Positions 23,044-37,300 of a stretch of 64,000 nucleotides of DNA are shown here, piece by piece; position 1 is the stretch's first letter, and the number at the start of each line of letters is the position of its first letter. Source of the DNA: Setophaga petechia (Eukaryota; Chordata; Aves; Passeriformes; Parulidae). The stretch is from positions 31,552,557-31,616,556 of the forward strand of contig JANCRA010000008.1 in NCBI GenBank assembly GCA_024362935.1, read 5' to 3'. A program made the position numbers and the translations under genes. The notes under the pieces are model-generated. The model saw only the letters and a program-made list of their open reading frames with translations, did not search any database and was not told the DNA's origin.

Positions 23044-25506
23044 TTTTATCATCTATTTCCATATTCCTCTTGCTTCTAACATTTTTAGCTGGCATATTTG
23101 TGTAAAACCAGGATCTTTGTTGCTAAAGAGCTCATTTGCTTCTGCTACTTAGCTCTCTCTCATGAAAGCATAATCCTTTACATATTCCATCACACTTAGA
23201 CACTCAGAATTTGTATAACTTGAGATGCTGAACTAGGTGCAAAAGCACAGATCATTCCTAAATGTGCTCTCTGTACTGGCATCCTGTTTTCCTCTGTTCT
23301 GTACAAGGCATTACTAACAGCATGTGGAATGCACTGAGTGAGATACTGAATGGAAACTTAACATTTTAAAGCATTTAAAACAGGTGTGTGAGCATTGCAG
23401 TTACTTGGGTCCTATGTCACTAAGGCAAGCTTCACCATCTTTAGGGTATGTGAAATCTCATCTCTCCTCTACTGACGATGTCAGATGTCTTGGCAAGCCT
23501 CTTTTTCTTACCAGAGAGTCCAGCTTAATCAATCAACACTCCCAGATTGGTTTTGAGCCCTGTGATATTAACTAGTACCTGTAATCAAGGTGGTGAAACT
23601 CCACAGACATTATTTGTACTGGCTGAGGTAACTGAAGAAGACAGATTTTCATTGTAGCAGTGAAGTGGATGAAATGAACCTGTATAAAAATAAATCTGAA
23701 GTAGTTCTGACCTAAATTTCAAACTGAGCGTGATTCTCTCTCCTTTTTAGTAGTTTGAGTTCATCTCTCAGCCGTTATTATTCTTACTTCTTCCCCTGCA
23801 GAAGATACTAACAGTCCTTCCATCAATACCAATACCTTCCATTCAACCTAGCAACCTCTGCTGCAAAAAATATGTTCTTTAAATCTCAAAAAACATTCTC
23901 AGAAGCAGCAGATTCTGGAGAGGTCATTGACCATATGGTGTGTCAAGAGCCTTTAAGAGAGCATGCTAAGCCTAAATGGTGCGACATAACTCTCCAGCTC
24001 ACACTGTGATAGCCTGAGAGACAGGGAGGAAAGTGAGAAATGTGTAGGAAAAGTCATCTTGGACTGTACTGCTTTGGGACCAGAAAAGGTGGAATATATA
24101 GTGATTAAAGAGAACACTAGCAGCAGTTACATGTTAATTTAAATGGAAAATGAACTTTCTAGGTACACTGAGCTATCAATCTTTTGAATTGCAGCCACTT
24201 TTGGAAAAGTTTTGGATGTGGCTAGAACATGCAGGAGTCTCCTTTCACACACTTGACCTGAACTCTGATGTGTCCTATCGCAGTAATAGTTGGTATGGTA
24301 CTGCTCCCTTTGCACAAGCTTCTTCCCATGGAAGGGCTTGCACAGTGTAGTCTGAGAACCTCTGCACAATTTTTTTGGTAAACCATTTACAGAACTCTTG
24401 CCGAATGGTGTTCTAAACTAAAATTATGTTGGTCTTTTTCACAGACTGGAAAATTGCTCAGCTTGGTACAGTACTATATGGGGGGACTCTTTTTTGGTTT
24501 TTTTTTTTTTGCACTCATCTTTGCACCCACCTTGAAAATCCACAGTTATCTCTAGATTCATGACAACTTCCTGTGAGGATGAGATCTTTCTAGAGCTGTC
24601 CTTGCCATTTCCAGAATGCTCGAGTTGTCTTAGATGTTTTGTAAAATAAAACAAGGAACACCGGTCATCTCTGGGCAGCTTATGAAAGTTTTACAAATAA
24701 AATACAGGGGAATTAGCAAGCAGGGAAAGCAATGTGAACAAACTGCAAGAATGTCCTAGCTGCATGTTGCCAATATAAAACAGCATCAGATGTGGCATTG
24801 CAATGTAATAGGAATTTACTGGCAAAATGAGATTTTGATTTCCGGGTCTGGCCATAACAGGATATTAACATAAGAGTTGACTAACACAATAAAGTTGAGG
24901 TCACACCAGGTTTTCTGGATGGATATACTTCATCAATGACTTGGAGAAAATTATTTTTAAAAGTGTTATTTTTTTCATATTCAAATCAGCACTCTTCAAG
25001 CCTGAAGAAAAATCCTGTGCAATAGGATTATCACCAACACACACAACCTCCTTTCATCAGCACACACGCATATGTTCCTCTGAGTAGGTTTGCTTCCACA
25101 TATGGCCATTTCAGTCTCAGTGAAAAATGGTATCTTTAGGCTATTAATTCCAAGCCCTATTTTTAATTCCTAAGAGGGCTGGTATTTGGGGACTAATGCC
25201 ACTACTGAACCAAATGTTTTGAGACGTTTTGGTTTGTTAAGTGGGCAAGAAACAGTTCTTGCCATTTATGGTGGCCCTCGGGGTACTGCAAGGAAGTCAA
25301 CCAATGACTGAGGGTATTACTTCAGATCCCAGTTAGGTGTTCTGGCTACCAGCAAAAAAAAAGAGGTAAAATTTACAACAGTAGCTTTAAAAAAGCAGGA
25401 GAAACACAGCCACACCACATGTGAGAAGAGAAAGACTGTTTTTCTGTTAACAACTTGACTGGCCCAGTGATAAGTACTGAGAGCAGCTCTGGGATCCTCA
25501 ACACAG
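23044..25506. other. Intergenic, nothing recognised
   Basis: AT-rich sequence with a T run near 24493-24510 and no recognisable repeat or exon. Confidence 0.5.
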
Positions 25507-26010
25507 AAAAAGTGTGGACCTGTTGGAGTGAGTCCAGAGGAGGACCATGAAGATGACTAGAGTGCTAGAGCACCCCTGCTATGAAGACAGGCTGAGAAAT
25601 TCGGGCTGTTCATCCTGGAGAAGAGAAGGCTCCAGGGTGACCATATAGCAGCCTTTTGGTGCCCAAAGGGAGCTTACAGGAAAGCCAGAGAGGGGAGGAC
25701 CTGTACAAAGGCACATAGTGGACATGTAGTGGGATAAGGGACAGTGGCTTTAAACATTTAGAGGGTAGGTTTAGATCAGATAGATATTAGGAAGAAATTC
25801 TTTACTGTGTGGGTGATGAGGCACTGAAACAGCTTGCCCAGAGAAGCTGTGGATGCCCCATCCCTGGAAGTGTCCAAGGCCAGACTGGCTGAAGCTTTGA
25901 GCAACTTGGTCGAGTGGGTGGCATCTCTGCCCATTGCAAGGGGTTGAACTAGATGATCTTTAAGGTCTCTTCCAACCTGAACCTGGGTTACTGGATGATA
26001 AGAATGATGA
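25507..26010 (+). mobile_element. CR1 LINE 3' fragment
   Basis: This is plus-oriented CR1: TGGAGTGAGTCCAGAGGAGG at the start, the CTGGAGAAGAGAAGGCTCC block, TTAGGAAGAAATTCTTTACTG, GATGCCCCATCCCTGGAAGT, and the end GAACTAGATGATCTTTAAGG with CCTTCCAACC-like sequence. It closes with a short ATGATAAGAATGATGA tail. It is moderately diverged, with small deletions in the middle. Confidence 0.9.
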
Positions 26011-26510
26011 GCATGTGGTAGCTTGTATCTATGCTAATGAGCTCCCTTAGCCTTCAAAGGGTCTGTGGAGCACCTCAGTTACTATGCAGTGATGGAGAGT
26101 TGTTTGCCAGCTGGCACTTGGCAGCTCAAATCCAGGAGCAGCTTTTTAATGCAATGTTTGCTTTCCAGGGCTGAGAGGGATTCCTGGCACAGTTTATTTC
26201 TGGAATTTACACTAAGCCTAAGCATACTCAGTCTCTCCTCCCTTGCATGGTGAAGGGTGCTCAGAGAATTTCTCCAGTACCATGACATCGATGGACATTT
26301 TGCTGCAGAGGCAAAGTGAAGCCAGCAGCACCAAGGGAGCACTTAGAGCAGTAGAAGGAAAAACACTTGTAAAATTCCTGAGATAAGCCACAAATATGAG
26401 GAGGTTGTGGAAGGAAAGCCTGCCTTGAAGTTCCTTGGAATGCCATCAGCAAAACCAGCCTAAGACGTTTCTGCTCACCCTATTACCACGTTTCATAGTC
26501 ACTTGACTGG
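26011..26510. other. Intergenic gap between CR1 and ERVL-like LTR
   Basis: Open frames of 60-86 codons overlap on both strands at 26065-26342, a sign of chance. Nothing is recognised. Confidence 0.5.
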
Positions 26511-27094
26511 TTTGTACTGGTTTTGGCTGGGGCAGAGTTAATTTTCTTGGCAGCAGCCTATATGGTGCTATCTTTTAGGGTTTTGATGAAAATTGTGTTG
26601 ATAATAACATGGGTATGTGTTAGCTACTGCTAAGCAGTGCTTACACAGTGTTAAAGCTGCTTTTACTTCTCACACTGATGCACCAGTGAGTGGGCTGTGG
26701 GTGGGCAGGAGGTTTGGAGGGGACAGACTTGGGGCAGAGGTGACCTCTGTGACAAAAGGGACATCCCATACCATACAACATAATGATCAGCAATAAAAGC
26801 TGGGGACTGGCCAGGCACTAGTTGACTCAAGGACAGTTGTTATTTCTTGCATCAGTTGTCTTTCTTGTGTGTGTTTTTTTTTTTTTTGTTATTGCTTTAG
26901 CGGGCAGGCGTGTGTGTTTGTGGGAGTTTTTTGTTTGTTTCTTTTTTAGTTTCGTTCCCTTTTTACTTATTAAACTGTGTTTATCTCAACCCATACATTT
27001 TCTCACTTTGCCCCTCCTATTCTCTCCCCAGTCCATGGTAGGAGTGAGCAAGCAGCTGTGTGGGGCTGAGCTGCCCACCAGGGCTGACACACAG
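26511..27094 (+). mobile_element. ERVL-like avian LTR (solo)
   Basis: The sequence follows a widespread bird LTR that I recognise from its opening (TGGTTTTGGCTGGG-type), its AATAAAAGCTGGGG TATA region (26792 onward), an ATTAAA polyadenylation signal at 26969-26974 followed by CTGTGTTTATCTCAACCCA, and an end with GTGTGGGGCTGAG before a terminal GACACA. A T-rich expansion (26873-26887 and after) interrupts the R/U5 part. No internal region follows. The ends are approximate, and I could not settle a target duplication. Confidence 0.8.
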
Positions 27095-30000
27095 ACTAGG
27101 CTGTTACAACTTTTTGCAGGGCTGTACTGAAATCCAGGTGAGGAGATCCATATCAAAAACAAATCAGTGTATCATGATATTGAGATCACACTCACAAAGA
27201 GCAGATGCTCCAGAAAATTCACAGATCATCTTTTAACTTGCTGTGAATGCTTTAGACCACTCTATTTCTCTGATCTCAAATCACCATTGGAAAGACCACA
27301 CACTAACTGAATGTATTTGCTATTAGGAAAGAATTACCCACATATGTCTTCAGAATGTAATCAGTGATCTGCAAAGCACAAGTTTATGAATAACTATCTG
27401 CAGTTTCTAATCTCCAGCCCACATTTTGATCTCAATTACAGATGCCTCCCAGTCAGGGGAGCAGAAACAAGATCACGTTATTTAAGGCAGGACATAAAGA
27501 TTGCAAATAGAAAACTGTGTGACTGGCTGTAATATTCACAGTTTACAAACTGTGTTTTTCTGTCAACAGTATAGGTCAAATGGTATTATTTCTGTTACAC
27601 CTCTGTACAATTTAGATAACAAACTAGTACAACAAGAACAACTTATTTCACAATCAGCCTGAAGTTTGCTTTTGGCATAGGAGCACCAGTTCTCATCAAG
27701 TTCAAGTGCTTAAATGATCTCTGAAAATAATTACTGGTTACCTCCACAGGGGAATAATGAATTTCGTTAAAGATTTCTGGAAGCATTTTTCCCAGTCACC
27801 AACCTTGGCTGTCTTTTTCTGTAACACCATTTCTCAAAAATAAATAATATATTGGCTTATTATGATTATGTGCAGTAAAACAAAGCACTGTCAGGGACAA
27901 GCTCTTCTTCATTTCAACAGAAAGGATCCATTTAGCAGCCTTCAGTCTGCCCCTAAGTGGTTAATGTAGTGTTCAGAACAGGTTTTTATTACCCTTTCTT
28001 CCTTCCCTGCCTCACTGCACACACACTTCTTTTTTTTCTCCCTGCAACTTGATGCTTTTGGTTCCTTTCACTGTGTATTATCTGCTGCTGGCAGTAATCT
28101 TAGCTCTTCATCTGACAGCAAAATTATGAGGTGCTCAGTACAAGATGACAATTTTCCTTCCCTCATTCTAATTCATTCGTGCCTCCATCAAGGAATCAGC
28201 GTCATCTTTTCAACACATTAACAGCTCTCTGCTGATAGAAAGCATTAGTCGCCCATTCTTCAGCAAGAGGTCAAAAATTATTTTTGTTTTGTAACAATCC
28301 ATTAAATTTTGTGCTTTGGAAAATTCCATTGCTCTCTGATTTCAAACAGCTAGGCTGCTGTCTCAGTTGGCACAGAGGGAAGAGAGGGTTTGGTGAGATA
28401 CCAAGTGACACTGGCAGCTAAAATTCTTTCCTAGACAGGACCATAGTCTACCACCAGCCTGGTTGATTACTTTGGTTACTTGCTTGCTTTTCTTTTCTTT
28501 TTTTTTTTTTAGACTATTCTTAAGAAAGGCTCTTCATTTTGATATTCACACAGAGGCTTCTGGCATTGTTTTTCTACCTTTAAAGTATTTTTTGACTAAA
28601 TATTGCTGTAGGCTTTCTGAAAGTTGCAAGAATCTGGGTTTATATATAACCAGAGAAGATACAATCTATTTCTGTATTCATGGCATGGTTTTATTCAGTC
28701 TCCTATATAGCTGAACTTATCTGGGTAGACAAGTGACTTCTCTTATTCACAGGTAGCTTCATAACAGGAAACCTTGGTCAGTGTTACACACACTCATTTG
28801 CATTCAGTGTAGCAGAAGCTGAAAATCTTTGTCAGAAAACTTGCATTAAATTGTTCAGTGAGCACGGCTGTGTTTCTGATGGGTGATAAGACCTGAAATG
28901 AGCCTGGCAGCAGACAGAGGGGTCTGTAGAGACTGAGAGGCTGTGCTGACCCTGCCAATGTCCCCAGGCTCTGGAGCAGAGCCCAGCTGACCAGCTCAGT
29001 TCAAGGACACATGAAGCTGGCAGTGATGCACCTTGTGCTGCAAACAGACATATGGATATAGGGGTTTTCCTACCTTTATTTTAAGTGTAGCACTTGGAAG
29101 AAGTTGAAACCAAAATAAGGAGAATTAGAGATGGAAACAACCTGGTTAAAAATATCCTATATAATGAGTATGCAGTAAAATATGCATACTGCAATATTTG
29201 CAGATAGGGCTGGGAGGAAGCCGAGGTAGAAAACTGTGGTTTTGGGTGAAAATAGAAGTTGAAGAGCTAATTCAGCATTCACCTTAGCACTGTCAGAGCC
29301 CTGGCAGAGAAATCAGAAAGACTCCTGAGGTCTGCAGCAGCAATAGCAGGACACCCAAAGGACAGGGATTGAGAAAGAGAAACCCATTCCTTTGGGGCAG
29401 AGGTGGATGACAGAAAAAAAACCCACTAATATTTTGAAACTGTTGAGGCGATCCAGCTTTCTTCTAATCCAGGTGCCAGCCACAATTTCTTCATACCTCT
29501 CCAGGGAGTTTTGAGGGGCTCCTGATGAGGGGTATAGCCCTTCCACCCCTTGTTGAGCACGAACAATCTGACACAAATCAGGCTGACTGCTCCTTTCCAA
29601 GGGCAGTGTTGTAGGCACATTTCCCAGGAAACTAGGGGCTCTGTGAACCTTTACTTTATTACTGCTACCTTGCGAGTAACTGTCTCTATTTCCAGTTTTA
29701 CATCAGACAGCATCTGAAATTAATGTTCTTTAATAAACAGTAAAATGTGTGTTGTCATCATCTCAGGGTGAACACAAATACAATCAGACCTTTGGCAGAC
29801 CTTTTTTATGCTCTACCTGCACCTAAGAGTGATCTTCAGATTTTGTCCCATGCTGTCCTGTATTGCTGGATTTAAGTATTCAGATGTGATTCAGCAAAAA
29901 GAGGGAAAAAACTGCCACAAACACAAAGACTTCACTCCTCCTCAGTCTTCCCAGCTGCACACACCCAGTCGACTCATTTCCTTTCCCAGCAAAGGAATTA

Positions 30001-33000
30001 GGCCCCCGCAAAGCTGTTATTTCCAAAACAAGGATGTTCAGCCATAAAACTTTTGCTTTTTTGTTAGGGAAATTGTGCCAGATGTCCTCGCTGCACAAGG
30101 GACAAGGCTGGAGACGAGCACGCAGCATACACCAGTTAGTTTGGGGAGATGCAATATCTGCCAATGTATTTAATGCAGCGCATGCCAGCGCTCTGAGTGC
30201 AGAATGTGCCAAAGCTGCTGAGCTGTGAGACAGCAGGAGATGCTCACCCCGGGGGATGGAAGCTGCCCAATGAAGTCTTTTGAGTTCCCTGTAGTACTTA
30301 CACAAAGTAATCTCTCCTGAAGCAACTTCCTGCTTCACTAGACTTAGGATCCTCCTTCCTTTTTTTCCCAAGGGCATTCAATTATCATTTGCTTCTCATT
30401 CCCTTGGATGACCCACCTAGTTTATGCTAATTCCCTTGTGAAGTGCAGCTTCTCCCTAGAGACCTTTCACAGAGCTTGCAATGTTTTCCTGTGTACCAAT
30501 GATTTCCCCATGAAATAGGCTTGATTTGAAAGTGTTTCCTTGAGCGGCCAGCTCAGTCAAGTCTCCAGCAGCTGAGCTGGCTTTCTTCCACCTTAAGCTG
30601 GAATGACGCTAGTAATCAAGGGTCGTGCTGACAAGCTCCAGGCTCCGGCTGCGCCTGTGTGACCGAGTGGCCACCAGCTGACGCTCTAAGTGACAGCTTG
30701 CTCTCTCTGGTGGCTCTGACACATGGGGGACGCCACGGCAATGAAGCCAGCAGAGTTGATGGTGACCAGTGCTGCAGAGGGGTGCTAAGAGGCAGGAAAA
30801 GCACTTAAGACTAACTAAGATCTGGAGATACCTACTCAAGTGAAAACACATCATCTTTAATTAATTTTCAGAGTGTGAATGCACTAAAAGGCTATTTTGC
30901 TGAGGACTGGACAGAAAAAAAAAATTCTCCCTTTTACAGCTTTTTCCAAATGTGTAAGAAATCCCAAAAGGAAGACCAAAATGCCTTCCTCCTCCCTAAT
31001 ATGACACCATGGAACATACATTCATGCATATTCAGACACAATCTTACAGGGGAAAAAATATAGCAGCACTGAAAGAGACAGTTCAGAATGCCACTAAATT
31101 ACATGCGCCGTGTAATTTGTATTTTTCCTCTTTGGCAAATCAGTGCTATTCTCTCCTGCTAGCACTCAGTGTTGGTACTTGAATGCTGAACCACCACTCA
31201 GAGCACATGGAATTCACCCGGAGAACGCAGAAGGAATTCAGTGTCCATTAGCTCGGGTAAAAGGGAAAAATGTCTTTGCTATGTTTCAGCTGGACTGCTG
31301 AATTTCTGCTAGGATTTCTGAGGACAGAAATGCTGCTTATAAAGCATCAGTTGGCAAGAAAGTGCTTCATTACTGAAGCACAGTTGAAAAATCTGGCTAT
31401 TTAACAGACGTGTAAATGCTGAGCTTTTTGAAAGCCTGACTTTTCCTTTTTTGTCACTGTTTTTTTCTTCTGTCACTTGTTCTTCTAAGTGTTAAGTGTT
31501 TCTGGATGTGTCTCTAAAGCTTTCTTGTTTTTTGCTGATCTTTTTCACTTCTTCATTAAATAGAAACATGTTGAGGAGAGTGCAATTTTTTAATATATCA
31601 CATTAAAACTGAAATACTGCAGGAAAATAACAACGGCATCCAGATTTTATTTCATCCATTAGCTATTCAGGAGAGCTGTGCATCTAATATTACAAAGCAT
31701 GTACTTGATCTCCTCACAAGGTGAAAGAGAAGATTTTTGCAGTTGAGTTTTATGCTTGTCCTTTGCATTTACTGGCTTTTCATTCTCTTTTTCCTTAACT
31801 GCTCTTGCTCCTGGAGGACACGTAAACTTTGCTTCAGCCCTGCTTCAGAGCAGAATAGCAGCCGCTGGTTCTTCTCGTGAGTAAGGAATGACACCTTGTG
31901 GCCAAAATAAAAGTGCCAAAATAAAAATAATCCAATTACATTTTGAATCATCTGTCCATTGCCTATAGGGCAAAGTTTTCTTTAACTGTAATTTATGTGA
32001 GGAGCCAAAGAAATATCAGTATAAATTTGGGTTTGAGCTTTTTCATTTATGTTTTTATATGCTTAAGAACAATTAAACTTCCTGTCTCCCAGGGAGAGAA
32101 AATAGATTTGGAGGCTTTGCTCATCTAGCAGCCAGACACAGTTTTTTTTATTCCAGCCAGACTGTGCTTCAGGAGAAGTTAGCTCAAGGATCATCTCACT
32201 GGGAGACTTCACTACAGTCCTTTGTGGGAATTTGAGGAATAATTTTTTTCCATAAAACCATTTGCAAGAACTGGCCAAGCAGGAGTAGGATGGTCTCCCA
32301 GCAGACTTTTCTGAGACTATTAGCTCTGGTCCCCTAGCCCCTTGTCAGACCTTTGCAAGGCAAACCTTAGCCTAGGGAGCAGAAGAAATGTGTGAGAGTG
32401 CCATCCTAATCTGGGGACTGGATGAGTTTTGGCTTCAGCATATTGTTTCTGCTTCTACCAGAAATCTTAACAAATAGTCTTTGAAATTCTCTTTAAATCA
32501 CTGGTTTCTTAATTGTCCTCCTACTAGCAAAAAACATGGCTCAAAACCCTTTTAGTTCAAGGAAATGGAAGTGTAATGGGCTTGAAACATCCCTCACTCC
32601 AACCTGGCTCTTCTTCCTATGTGGTTATTTATTTTTATTGTTTAAATTGCACCAACTCCTAGGAACTCAGTGTTCTGGGCTTCGTACTATCAAATATTAA
32701 AGGTAATGCCCTCTGTGTCTACATAGTGGACAAGAAGTATCAGGTAGGCAAAATGGGTTACAGCTGATGATGTGTGCTGGGAAGACAAGAGCGAAAGAGG
32801 GAAAAAACAGGCATTTGTGCTCATCCATTGAGATTAGGTGATGTCAGATGAGAATGATTTGTACTTCAGCATGGGAAAAGTGAATTTTGAGCAGAGATGC
32901 CAGAGAGGGTGTGTCTAACTTCTTCAGATATTGGCTGAAATCTTTGCCCAAGTCAAAAAAAGAGTGAGGAAGACAATGCAAATCATCTTCCTCCTCTTGA

Positions 33001-34961
33001 AAAGTTCACTGGGATTGTCCAGAGACTGGCAATGAAAGTGTTACCTGACTCAAGCTCAGCCTGTTTTGCCCATGCAGAGGGCATAACTTCTTCCAAAGTA
33101 CAACAGTCATCTCTTAAAGATACCCAGAGGAAAGAAATCACTGACTTTTCCATGTGTGGCCATTATAATGATGTAAATGGCCACTTGTCCACAGTGACAA
33201 TATCAGACACTTTAATCCATGCAACAAATGAAGTCAGAGAAACCCAGATTTTTGAGCTCTGTTCCTTTTTGGGCTTTAAGATCACCTTTTAATGAACCTT
33301 TATGAACTGAAGAGCTGAAAGAGTCATCCAAGCCTCTTTCCTAAGCAAAGGGCAATGTTTGTTCTGGACTTCCCAGTTTGGATGAATATGCTTTGAATGA
33401 CTATTTAGCTTGTGGCAGGAACCCTTTAGGACATCACATATCGTTCCAAGATACACAAACCTTTCAAAGCACAGTTGGAAAGGGCCCTGAGGAATGTCAT
33501 TTGAACTGATCTGAACATGGAGTTAGGTGAAATGCCCTCCAGAAGCCCCTTCAAATCCTAATTTTTCTGTCATTCTCTGGGCAAGCTGTGTGACACGTCA
33601 AACCAAGTCTCAGACCAGAAAGCTGTCCGTAAAGCTGTGATCAAGACCTTCATTTTGAAGAGAAACTCAAGCCTAATTCACAGTTTATTTACATAATGAT
33701 ACAAGTGCTATCACGCTGCAGGAGGCGTGGGATGCCTGTTTTTGTAATTTTATTACAAATATTTGGAACAAAATTTTCAAGTTTCAGCTTTTGAAGCCTG
33801 AAGGTTTCAGAATTTCAGAAGGAAAAGAATGTGCCTGTGGACTGGGGCAAACTACTTTTGAAACACGATTTTTCAGACGCAATGATTTGTTTGTATTTTC
33901 TGGATGACCGCTGATGTGCCTTCACAGCAGTGCACCAAGTTCAAGTCTTTGATTCTCTGCAATAAGCCTACAAGATTATTTTTATACAGTCATTTGTTTC
34001 AGAGGGGAGCAAGGTGGGGCAGAAACAATGCTCAGAAATGTTTAATCAGACATACTTTTCTAAGGCAGTCAGTTAGTAAAAGCATCTGGGTCATGAGCCA
34101 GTAGAAGGAAAAGTTTCTGTCAAACTGAAGAGAAATCTGAACCCATTTGCCTGCCACCTGGTCTCTTGTGCAACTTTGGTTTGAGAATACAATAGGTTAG
34201 AATACAGATTTAGATTTCCTTTAGCTTTGAGTCATGCCATTAGGGTCTCCATCAGATTTATAAAGGCAGAAATCATGAAGGCAAATGACTGCACTGGGAC
34301 TCCATGTAATATTAGCCACAAGAGGTGGTGATTCTTAGTTTATGTCCATTCCAAGAGATGAGTAGCACCTTCTGACAGGATTATTAAGACAGACAAATTA
34401 TCTTAAGGAATAATGAGAGGTAAATAATAATTCATCTTTAAAAATATTAGACTAAGTGCCACCTCTTTTTCTGGTTAAGGTAACCAAGTATGTTGTAATT
34501 ATAGGGAATAATTAACCCCTCCTTATTCTATGGAATATTATTAAAAATTCTGGAAGCATAGTAATAATCACCATTATATAAATATGAAATCTGAATCCGA
34601 GGAAATAAATTTACTTATAGAAATCAGTTGTGAAGACTGAAATGCAAATAGGATGTGAGCTTCCCTCGTAGTCCCTGATATGGAACTATATACCATGGTG
34701 CTTGCAAGAGCGTAACTCTGAAAAAGAAAGACGTAAATTTCTGGCCTGTGAAGTTCCTGTAGCGCTGTGTTTGATACAGGAATCATAATTGCCAAAAGGT
34801 AACTTTAAAGAGAAAAATGCAGAATAATAAAATATAGTCAGGGCTGAAGAAAACAGCAATGTGCAAGCAAACAGTATATATTTAAAAGGAGTAACAAGAG
34901 AAGAAATAGTTACAAGAATTAGGAGTACAGCTAAACCCAGAAAATTTGAGATGAAATTAAC

Positions 34962-35004
34962 AGGAAGTTGATTAACAGGAGTTGATTAATAGGAGTTGAT
35001 TAAC
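34962..35004 (+). repeat. Short tandem repeat, three copies of about 14 bp
   Basis: AGGAAGTTGATTAAC, AGGAGTTGATTAAT and AGGAGTTGATTAAC lie head to tail. They differ by one insertion and one substitution. Confidence 0.9.
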
Positions 35005-36108
35005 AAGGCTATCAAAAATGATACTTTAAAATAGAGTAAGTAAGGGAGCAGGTCTCAAAGGAAAAGACTGAAAGCAGCTCAATAAATTTGGGAATGGATA
35101 TCACTTAAAATCATACTTATCCTTAATTAAGAGGCCTTTAGAGTGAGACCTACTTATCTAATAAAAGCATTCTAATAAAGTGTTCCAAAGGTGCTTAACA
35201 GACACAAATTTGCCATGTACTTTCTGGTGTTCTGTTTGGGTGTAGATATTCAAGGAGGAAGACTACAGTAAAGTCATACTGGGAGCTTCCATTTGAACCC
35301 CACTCTCGCAGCAACTCCTATTTTAGACATCCTCCTTTGCAGGAACACAGTCCTATAGACCGTGGGTTTATCCATCTGGAAGGGTTTTGCAGCTGGTTTA
35401 GCTCTCACACCTCTGAAAGGATACATAGCCTGGAAGCCTGGCTTAATGGACTGGTTTCACTGCACTGGATAACTTTCTGCAAGTGGAAGAAAAGGAAGTT
35501 TAGGAAAAGATTAAGGAAACAACAGAATTTTGCCTGAAGTACAGTATTTATTTATTGACCCATAAGTGGTGCAGCTGTATTTTCAATGTTTGATGAGAAA
35601 AAGCTAAGATAAATATTTCAAGAGGTATGACTGTCACATCTCCCACCGTTATTCTGGGCCAGCAACCTAGTTTGAAAGCTTTTTTTTTTCCAGAGGTGAG
35701 CTTCCTGCAGTGTTTCTGACTCAAATCTGTGTATGCACATGGGAAGCATTAGATGATTTCTAAATCCTACATGTTTGATGCTTTGTGGCAGGTCCTGCAG
35801 GATAGTTGAGCACAGAACAGGAAATCTCTTATAGCTACCTAAAAAAACTTCTCTGTGTACAGTGGTGTGTCAAGTTTATTGGCAACAAAATCTAAATGCT
35901 TGCCAATCCTTGAAATTGTTTCTAAAAATATTTAATATATATGGGATCATCCAGTTGAGATTTTTGGAATGATTAATCCAATTAATTTTAGAAGAAATTG
36001 CCTGCAGGCCAACAAGCAAAATGCAAGAAGAAAGCATTAATTAAGATCACATACTGAGCTTTAAATAATTAGAAAGAAAATATTGTGTCCCCAAATACAA
36101 AATTTATC

Positions 36109-36156
36109 CATGGTCTCTCTGTCTACCACGGTCTCTCTGTCTATCCATGGTCTACC
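36109..36156 (+). repeat. Short tandem repeat around GGTCTCTCTGTCTA
   Basis: Two full copies and a partial third of a unit of about 20 bases (CCATGGTCTCTCTGTCTA, CACGGTCTCTCTGTCTA, CCATGGTCTA). Confidence 0.85.
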
Positions 36157-37300
36157 CTTTAAAGAGTACATGAAATTTACATCATGCTTTTACTATAGGG
36201 TGAATAAGCCTGCCATATCTTCTCATTTAATATAGAGCTGCAAGAGGCAGTCAGCCTATTTAGCAATGAAGAAAACTGAAAGCTTATTTTCCACTTATTT
36301 TTTTATAATACACATTGATGTCATGGCCCCACTGAAATGTGCAGCTGGAGGAGAGCACAAGTGGCAGGAAATAACTGCAGCTGGAAGCAATTTCTCCAGC
36401 ATCACGCCTTGGCCTGGTCATGGCTGCTTTGGGCCCAGAGCAAAGTGGTCATTTAAAATCATATGTAGAAAAAAGTGTCATTCTGATCACACTTTTCCTT
36501 GTGAGAAGCTCTAGAACAACAACCACCTACACTGACAGGGCAAATACTACAGCCTGCACAGTCCTCTGATGGTACTATTGTGGAGAAATTACTTATTGAT
36601 GCCACAGTCATACAAGATTCCCAGTCCCAGCCTTGTCCTATCACTGTGCTACTCCTTACAGGTTTCATTCAGCTCTTGATGAGGGCTGGAATCACTTTTC
36701 AACATGAAGCCTTCAGAAGGTTAACTGTAACAGCCAGACTGAGGAAGACAGTGGCTACCACAAACATTTGCAGAGCAATACCAGTACCAAGCCTACTACA
36801 ATTGTTTAAGCCCCCTTTTCACCTCTGGCAGAACAACTCACAATGTTAGGTCCACACCATCTACCTAAGATAATTGCAAGTGGGCAGTTGTACAGCTAAA
36901 CCTACATCTAAACCTAACCTACAGCTAAATACACATCCATTTAGCCATTGCCTTCATTTTTAATTAAAAAAATAATTGAAAGTATTATCTTAATTCTGCA
37001 GGGTAGCTCCAAATTTCAGAGGGTTGGAGGGCCAAAAGAAAAGTGATTCTCTATTAACACAGAGCATGGGTGAGGACCTGAAGGCTGCATTTCAATACCA
37101 CTCCCTGATATGGGAATGAGAGGTCAACCCCTTGCCATAGCTCAGCCATGTCCCAGAAAGCACCTATGGACAGAGGGCAAACTCTTCAGGTAGCTTCTGA
37201 TTTTGAACAGCTGGGCAGCTGTAATGATTTCAGCAAGATATAACATATTTCAAGAGAGAAAGTACTGTTGGACCTGACATGGTGGATAACACAGACCACC

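Larger units (their letters stand above)
27095..37300. other. Long intergenic stretch, no recognised element
   Basis: Ten kilobases in which I find neither CR1 nor LTR, unusual for this window. The longest open frame (29880-30377, minus, 165 codons) has no recognisable motif. The small tandem repeats at 34962-35004 and 36109-36156 lie here. Such transposon-poor stretches sometimes hold conserved regulatory DNA, but I see no direct evidence of that. Confidence 0.5.

Noticed and set aside
26511..27094. Target duplication for the ERVL-like LTR
   Set aside because: Several possible end positions were tried by eye and none gave a convincing 5- or 6-base duplication.
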